A stretch of 64,000 bases of DNA from Gerris lacustris (lineage: Eukaryota > Arthropoda > Insecta > Hemiptera > Gerridae). The notes below the pieces were generated by a model. That model saw only the letters and a list, made by a program, of their open reading frames with translations. It did no database searches and was not told where the DNA came from. The stretch covers positions 29,456,720-29,520,719 of the forward strand of contig OX578286.1 of NCBI GenBank assembly GCA_951217055.1, in the 5' to 3' direction. Positions within the stretch are counted from its first letter, which is position 1, and every line of letters starts with the position of its first letter. Below are positions 59,301-64,000 of the stretch, piece by piece. A program made the position numbers and the translations under genes.

Positions 59301-61784
59301 AAAGTTTTTATTTTTTAAGTTACCTAAAACAATACATCTATTTAACATAATAAAATAAGAATAGAAAGTAAAAGTTTCTGCCCTTTAATTTCTTATATGC
59401 CTAGTACTCTAGCACAGTTGGTTCTCGAATTATAACCACTTGCACGTACATCCAGTTTAAGTGTTTTATTATCATTATGTATGTATAAAATGTTTTGTGC
59501 GACTCCTGTCGACGCCCTTTATTCTGCCCCCCCCCTCCCCCACGTAAATCTTTGTTCTAACCTTAGAATAATACAATATATAGAAGGAGGATCACTGATA
59601 ACATTGAAGCCAACTTCGGTTGTGTCCCTTAATCCGCATTCTAAAAATTCATTTTTGAAATTTGTGGCGTCATAACTCTAAAATTATTTGCCTTCGGTTT
59701 TTTAATTTAATTTTTAGTAAATTTTAATTATTGATAGTTAGTTTCGTTAATTGTAATATTTTTATTGTGTTTTATCTTATTTTTAGCTTGAAATTATGCT
59801 GAAAATAATGTTTATTATGTCATGCCGTGCGAGGTGAAAAAAATGACGTCAGAGTGAAACGTAAACAATAACCAATGGCAGGGTTTGTCTTCTTGATTGT
59901 TTGTGAGCGGGCTTTGAATAGTTACAAAAGTATGTCCAACCTTCTCCAGTATAATGAAAAAAAATGAGTGTTGTTATGTTGGCAGCCTGGTCTTAAGGAC
60001 ACAACCTCTCGGCAAAAGTTGGCTTCAGTCTCTTATCAGTAATTACTTAGGATTCGGATTCTATGCTCCTTCTATATATAGTATTATTCTAAGGTTCTAA
60101 CTAACCCCAGAAAGAGTAATCTATTGGAGTTAGGTCTGGACTTCTGGGTGGCCACTCATCTGGGCAGATTCTCTTGCAAGTATTGAATTGATAGCAAGGA
60201 GAGATGGGACGGGGCACCATCTTGCATAAATGTTCAATTTAACATTGTGCTTAACACATCTTCAATGTTTGACATAACACTGAAGGACTGACTCCCAATT
60301 ACCTACAATGAACCCCACTCTACCATATGGTTATTTATTCTATCAGAACTATAATACCAGACAACCTTTTATTACTTGGACAACTTTTTTTAAGATCCTA
60401 ATTCAAACCCTCATTGCATGGCTTTTACCCAATAGTTTGTTAACCCATTCAATGCGGGTGGATCCATGCCGTGCTAACGTGCCTGGCGGGTGGATCCACA
60501 GTGCATCCAAGCCCTCCCTTTCAGCCCTCTGTAGCTCTATTCTCCGTGCCTCGAGTAGAACCATCTTGCAAGCCTCCGTCAGGCCCGCTGACGTTTGTAT
60601 CCACAGGGGATCCAACAATTTTTTTTTTTTTTTTTTTTTTTTAATTAACTGTTAAAGTTTCTATTCAGTCACTAAGGTAGGTTCATGAATTAGATTACGC
60701 ATTCAATGGGTTAAGTTATAGATATGAAATTTAAAGTAGAAGAATGTAGTTTTCAGACCCCACAAACCCCATATCTATATCTATTACAGAAGCTGAGCTG
60801 TAAGTGTTCAAAAAAGTGCAGTTTTTTTTATGGCCCACCCTGTATTTATTCAATATAGTTTAAATTAATTCATAGCTAGAAAGAAGCTACCTGCTTAACA
60901 ATTTGCTCGCTTGTTTCAACCACAATCCAAACAGAATGAGCCAAAAATAAAATCCACATTGTGAAGAAAATTTCCGTCGCACCAAAAATCTTTTCTTTTA
61001 TTACATTAACGTAAAAAGTCGAATATATACTGACTACAAGCAGAAAAAACGTAGTGAAGAATAACTTACAAATAAAGCAACTATTCACTTCAAAAAGTAT
61101 ATAACATGACTTCATCAAAGATAAAAATAGTTTTAAAATATCCGATGATTTTGACGGACAAATTAGCAAACAATCTTTACAGAATTTAATATGTCTCGCT
61201 ATATTTCGACCTAATGTTCGAATTAGTTCTATGGTTAAATATAACCAAATTAAAGGAACTATGCTCAATACTGTTTTAATTATTGCCATCGTACGTACGG
61301 GATTATTATCGAAAAAAATAAATTTTATTGAAATTGAAAATAACAATAGTACAAAAGTAAAGATGTATTCTTTATTTTTAAGCAACAATTTATCCTCGTA
61401 TTTAAATTGTTTAATTTCATTTAACTTTTCATCGGTTTCGTTAAAAGTTTTTAGTATTTGACGAATGCCGCCGCTTACATTGGTCAAGTTAAAAATCATC
61501 GATGACATTAGTCCTATATACATAATTCCTGATATTAAACCCATAAATACCATGATATTAATATTATAAACGTACGTTGTTTCACATTTAACGATCCAAG
61601 ACCATGAGTAATGAGTTGAAACTATAATCGTTATTACTAACAAATACAGTAAATATGAAAATTTCAAATGTAACCGATCGATTTTAAAATTCTCATCTAA
61701 TAAACAACAGCAGAATATCTTCATCAATTTTATCAATGGTTTTATATAAGTGTAAACATTTGTGTTGTTATGATCGTTAGTCAT
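56210..61784 (-). CDS. Gustatory receptor (7tm_7 family), complete, four exons
   Basis: Exons 60891-61784, 58589-58657, 58042-58134 and 56210-56311, all phase 0 with GT-AG borders, give 385 codons, the usual receptor length. Exon 1 carries six hydrophobic segments. The last exon carries the seventh with TYLVVLIQFD, the TYhhhhhQF signature of insect gustatory receptors. These are odorant-receptor-related, inverted-topology ligand-gated cation channels in chemosensory neuron membranes. The start is the ATG at 61784; a GTG just before it was ignored. Introns contain SINEs and DNA elements. AATAAA lies at 56198-56193, just after the stop. Ligand unknown. No stops or frameshifts seen, so it is probably functional. 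Confidence 0.9.
56343..56410 (-). mobile_element. SINE left half, split by a CTAG-end element
   Basis: TTTGGTAGTATTCATACTAC through TTTAAATCAAATTATAA, the same as 58770-58830. It resumes at 57140-57230 with ATTATTATTAACTATGGGAG and the reversed B-box. Confidence 0.65.
56411..57139 (+). mobile_element. CTAG-end repeat, full copy 3, inserted in a SINE
   Basis: Starts CTAGGCATCGCGTGGCTC directly after AA and ends near GTAAGAAGCTCGCTTACGCT. Host SINE sequence is continuous across it with no more than two duplicated bases, fitting Helitron-type insertion without TSD. Confidence 0.7.
57140..57230 (-). mobile_element. SINE right half
   Basis: ACTATGGGAGACAGACAGAG and reversed B-box ACTCGAACC. Second part of the copy beginning at 56343. 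Confidence 0.65.
57231..58035. other. Receptor intron 3, short repeats, no gene
   Basis: Around 57240-57315 a 15-18 bp word (AATTTACAATAATTAACTA) repeats four times. At 57905-57958 is one end of the element family of 55495-56085. Confidence 0.5.
58042..58134 (-). CDS. Gustatory receptor exon 3
   Basis: 31 codons: RALILHLMASNQYKTPTVCG then FFKLNRTLAHS. This is the conserved loop before the last membrane segment. Donor TCG|GTGAGT. Confidence 0.88.
58140..58445 (-). repeat. AGGTAACGGAAGCTAT family fragment (reverse)
   Basis: GGACCAACAATGGGCTAATT, GACCTACAATCCAAATTTC and GTCTGAAATGGATTTCTGTC match 63680-63840. It starts 6 bp from receptor exon 3. Confidence 0.6.
58589..58657 (-). CDS. Gustatory receptor exon 2
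   Basis: 23 codons: AECVTNTVYTILTTKENLEK then FQE. Acceptor CAATTACAG, donor GAG|GTAAAA. Confidence 0.85.
58770..59290 (-). mobile_element. First-family SINE interrupted by second-family SINE
   Basis: The outer SINE reads GGTAGTATTCATACTCCGG through TCTGTCTCCTGTAGTT, then continues at 59275 as AATAATAATTATAATTTG. It is opened by the insertion at 58867-59261. Confidence 0.75.
58867..59261 (-). mobile_element. tRNA-derived SINE, second family, nested copy
   Basis: Reverse of 7596-7979: poly-T start, GGGGGGCTTTTACACCCGAA, AGTTGTATTACAACTAAG-like core, B-box GGGAATCGAACCC, A-box side CTAGCCTCTGAGCCACCC. Flanked by a perfect 13-bp duplication GTCTCCTGTAGTT (58854-58866, 59262-59274). Confidence 0.9.
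59553..60100. mobile_element. Inverted-repeat element, about 80-100 bp TIRs
   Basis: TAACCTTAGAATAATAC, TATATAGAAGGAGGATC, TGAAGCCAACTTCGGTTGTG at the left mirror CACAACCTCTCGGC, AGTTGGCTTCA, GCTCCTTCTATATATAG and TATTATTCTAAGGTT at the right. The middle includes ATGACGTCAG. It lies in receptor intron 1. Confidence 0.75.
60444..60710. mobile_element. piggyBac-like MITE with GC-rich core and poly-T
   Basis: TTAA at 60440-60443 and 60711-60714. Ends CCCATTCAATGCG and CGCATTCAATGGG are inverted with one mismatch. The core has repeated GGGTGGATCCA words and a 25-base T run at about 60618-60642. Confidence 0.85.
60891..61784 (-). CDS. Gustatory receptor exon 1
   Basis: 298 codons with six hydrophobic spans (among them YLLYLLVITIIVSTHY, VFMGLISGIMYIGLMSS, FTFVLLLFSISIKFIFF, IWLYLTIELIRTLGRNIARH). 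It ends SEQIVKQ at donor CAG|GTAGCT. Confidence 0.9.
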
Positions 61785-61799
61785 CACTGAAGTGTAAAC

Positions 61800-61895
61800 A
61801 ATTCAATATTTTTTTAAAATATTGAACAAATTTTTAAAATATTGAAACAATATTGAACAAATTTTTAAAATATTGAACAAATTGAACAAATATTG
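61800..61895 (+). repeat. Short tandem ATATTGAACAAATTTTTAAA repeat
   Basis: Four to five units upstream of the receptor start, AT-rich. Confidence 0.75.
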
Positions 61896-61899
61896 AAAA

Positions 61900-63535
61900 C
61901 AAATTGTTTAGCTTACACCCAAAAGAAATCAACAACCACAATTGTTATGAACATTTTCAAAGTGTGTGTAATTATTTATCAGAAACTTTATTATTGGTTG
62001 ACTTTTGTATTGATGTTGGCACAGCACTTTTATGAGCTGTATTATATATATTCTAATAAATATTTGTTGAACTTTTGTTGCAAATTACTCTCATCATGAG
62101 TTAATCTCTTGAGAGTGATTCCAGTAATGGCTTCAAAATGTCCAGTTTTCACAATATTTTCGAGGAGAATTCTTCCTGAAGATCTAGATTTACTTTACTA
62201 CACTTGGTTTGCTAAATGATTTTATACAAACATATAGTTAGGATGTTTTTGTACATTGATAATGCTTTCTTTGTATTTTATTTCATTAAAGGCCTATTTC
62301 TTAAAGGCTTATTTCTTTAGTAAGGCTATTTCTTTAAAGACCTATTTCTTAAAGGCCTAATTCTTAAAAGGTGTATTTCATGAAGGCATAAAGTGAACAA
62401 AATATTACACAGCTACTCAAATTTTCACCCAATTATCAATTTCCCCCCTTACGAAAAAGTACTCTGTTGTGCCAATCCAAATAACAAAATAATAACTAGG
62501 CAATTTTGTCTCCACACAAAAATAAATTCGGTGTATGTTTCTTATTTATGTAAAAATGATTATTTTAAATTATTTTCACACAAAAGGTATATTTAAATTA
62601 AATACGATTTTTGAACGTATTAAATGCTCAATTTGTATTTTTTCAAAATGTACTTAATATTATGTATTGAGTCTGAATTTTTGAGTGTCACATGAAACAA
62701 GGCACTGACACCGATAATAACTGATAAATAATAATTGTACGCACAAAAATAATAAGAAAATAAAAATAAATCAATATATTTTTTAATTGGAAAGATAATT
62801 TTTAGTGATTAATTTTTAATTTAAGACAAGAACAAAGTATACAAAATATAAAACAGCTACTCAAATTGTCAATCATTTAACTATTATTTTCCTTTTTTTA
62901 CCCCTTCTATTCTTAAATTGATAAAATACAAATGGATTTGTTACTTAGGCTGTTTATTATTAATATCTAAGTATTTTTAATAATGAAGTATTTTTTAATG
63001 TTTTGTAAATATTTAGCTTATCTATCTGTTCCAAAGTTTTTTTTTTTTTTTTTTTTTTTTTTGAAAGTCTAGTTATAATGCCAATTAATTAATTTAATCA
63101 TTGTTATTGTTATTATCTACTTACTAATGTCGATATTCCTTAACAACTTTAGTGAAAGAGTTGTCTCATCGGTTATTTTGATTCAAAAGTTTTATTTTAA
63201 ATTATCTTTGTGGAGACCTATGACAATAGGTTGTACAAAAGTCAGAATTTTAACAGTATATAACAAAAAAAACACAAAATATATTCAACATTAAATAAAA
63301 AACATAATAATTCACATCTTCATACTTAATTAAAATGTCAATTGGTGTGGCACATAGCTTCCTCGCATCCTATCACTTACTTTATTGATTTTATACTTTT
63401 ACAAGCCATTATTGTCTGATTTGATTGTTTCCCCTGTTTTTTTAATTTGTCAAAATTGTTTTGATTTTTTACATGAATGAAAGTATCAATTTAGCAATTG
63501 TTAAAAAGCGCAGATGGTTCAAATTAGTCTGGGGC
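61900..63535. other. No gene seen
   Basis: AT-rich DNA upstream of the receptor. At 62290-62390 a word like AAGGCCTATTTCTT repeats five times. T-run at about 63039-63062. Confidence 0.5.
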
Positions 63536-63539
63536 TATC

Positions 63540-63900
63540 TGCGGGTTACTTTCGATAAACTATAAAAGTTTCTAATACAAATCAGTTAAGTACTTTTGAA
63601 GCTATAGGTGTAAATAAATGTATGTTTGTACGCATGTAGAAGAGAAACAAATGAGTGCAGAAGGTTGAAACTTAAATGGGACAAACAATGAGCTAATTAT
63701 GACCTACCATTCAACTTTCATTAAAATCGGACGTGCAGTTTTTAAGATATGTTGGTTTGCAAAAATTGAGCGACAGACAGACACGGAAATGTTCCCTGAT
63801 GTCTGAAATGGATTTCTGTCTTTTTGAAATCGGAGACATAAAATATTTTCGTTCTTCAGAACAATCACATAGCTTCCGTTACCTTCGGTAAGCTTGGAAG
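63540..63900 (-). repeat. AGGTAACGGAAGCTAT family, best copy (reverse)
   Basis: The minus strand begins CTTACCGAAGGTAACGGAAG and passes through CAATTTTTGCAAACCAACAT and GGTAGGTCATAATTAGC to AAAGTACTTAACTGATTTG. A longest common segment for the four copies in the window; no coding region. Confidence 0.65.
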
Positions 63901-64000
63901 CAAAATTTGTCCTAATACACTATGCCTAACATTGCACTTCTCTAGTCTGTGTTGAATCAGAACAATTCAATCCTTATCAATAAGCAAACACGACATTCTT

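Noticed and set aside
61787..61787. GTG one codon before the receptor ATG as start
   Set aside because: Eukaryotic receptor; the ATG at 61784 gives the normal length.

Overview
The window looks like one piece of a large, AT-rich, repeat-loaded insect chromosome. The evidence is split genes with GT-AG introns, a 7-transmembrane gustatory receptor of the arthropod type, BEL/Pao, Gypsy and R1-type retroelements, and tRNA-derived SINEs. A hemipteroid insect is my guess; nothing seen here proves the order. There are no prokaryotic operons, CRISPR arrays or functional tRNA genes.

Four host genes can be assembled from splice sites and reading-frame continuity. (1) The 3' part of TMF1, a Golgi coiled-coil protein, runs on the + strand from 396 to 21243 (nine exons, all phases compatible). 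(2) A C2H2 zinc-finger gene lies on the - strand from 45493 to 35818 (six exons). Its last exon is split by a 5,044-bp insertion. (3) The 5' part of an unrecognised Ser-rich gene lies on the + strand from 47627 to 54918 (five exons, runs off or continues further right). (4) A complete 385-codon gustatory receptor lies on the - strand from 61784 to 56210 (four exons).

The rest is mobile and repetitive DNA. Region 0-22 kb: TMF1 introns hold a tRNA-like SINE, a deleted BEL/Pao element sitting in a minisatellite, a second SINE, a 13 x 64 bp array in which every unit carries a 5' and a 3' splice-site consensus, a LINE, and piggyBac-like and hAT-like MITEs. Region 22-35 kb: several minisatellites, a 0.5-kb fold-back hairpin, an R1 fragment nested in an inverted-repeat element, a pogo/Tigger-type MITE, and a 1.4-kb satellite made of GCGGGAA motifs. 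Region 35-47 kb: the zinc-finger gene with its insertion and inverted-repeat elements in intron 1. Region 47-55 kb: the Ser-rich gene with three hAT-like MITEs and two tandem arrays. Region 55-64 kb: the receptor gene with nested SINEs and inverted-repeat elements in its introns.

The most unusual object is the insertion at 35949-40992. It carries a stop-free 1,253-codon ORF of unknown, virus-capsid-like character together with Gypsy pol/PPT debris on the other strand. It is bounded by TGTAAC/GTTACA ends and a GTAC target duplication. Its ORF is in frame with the zinc-finger exon it interrupts, so the locus could now encode a zinc-finger/viral-type fusion. Homology statements are from memory of families and visible motifs only; no search was run.
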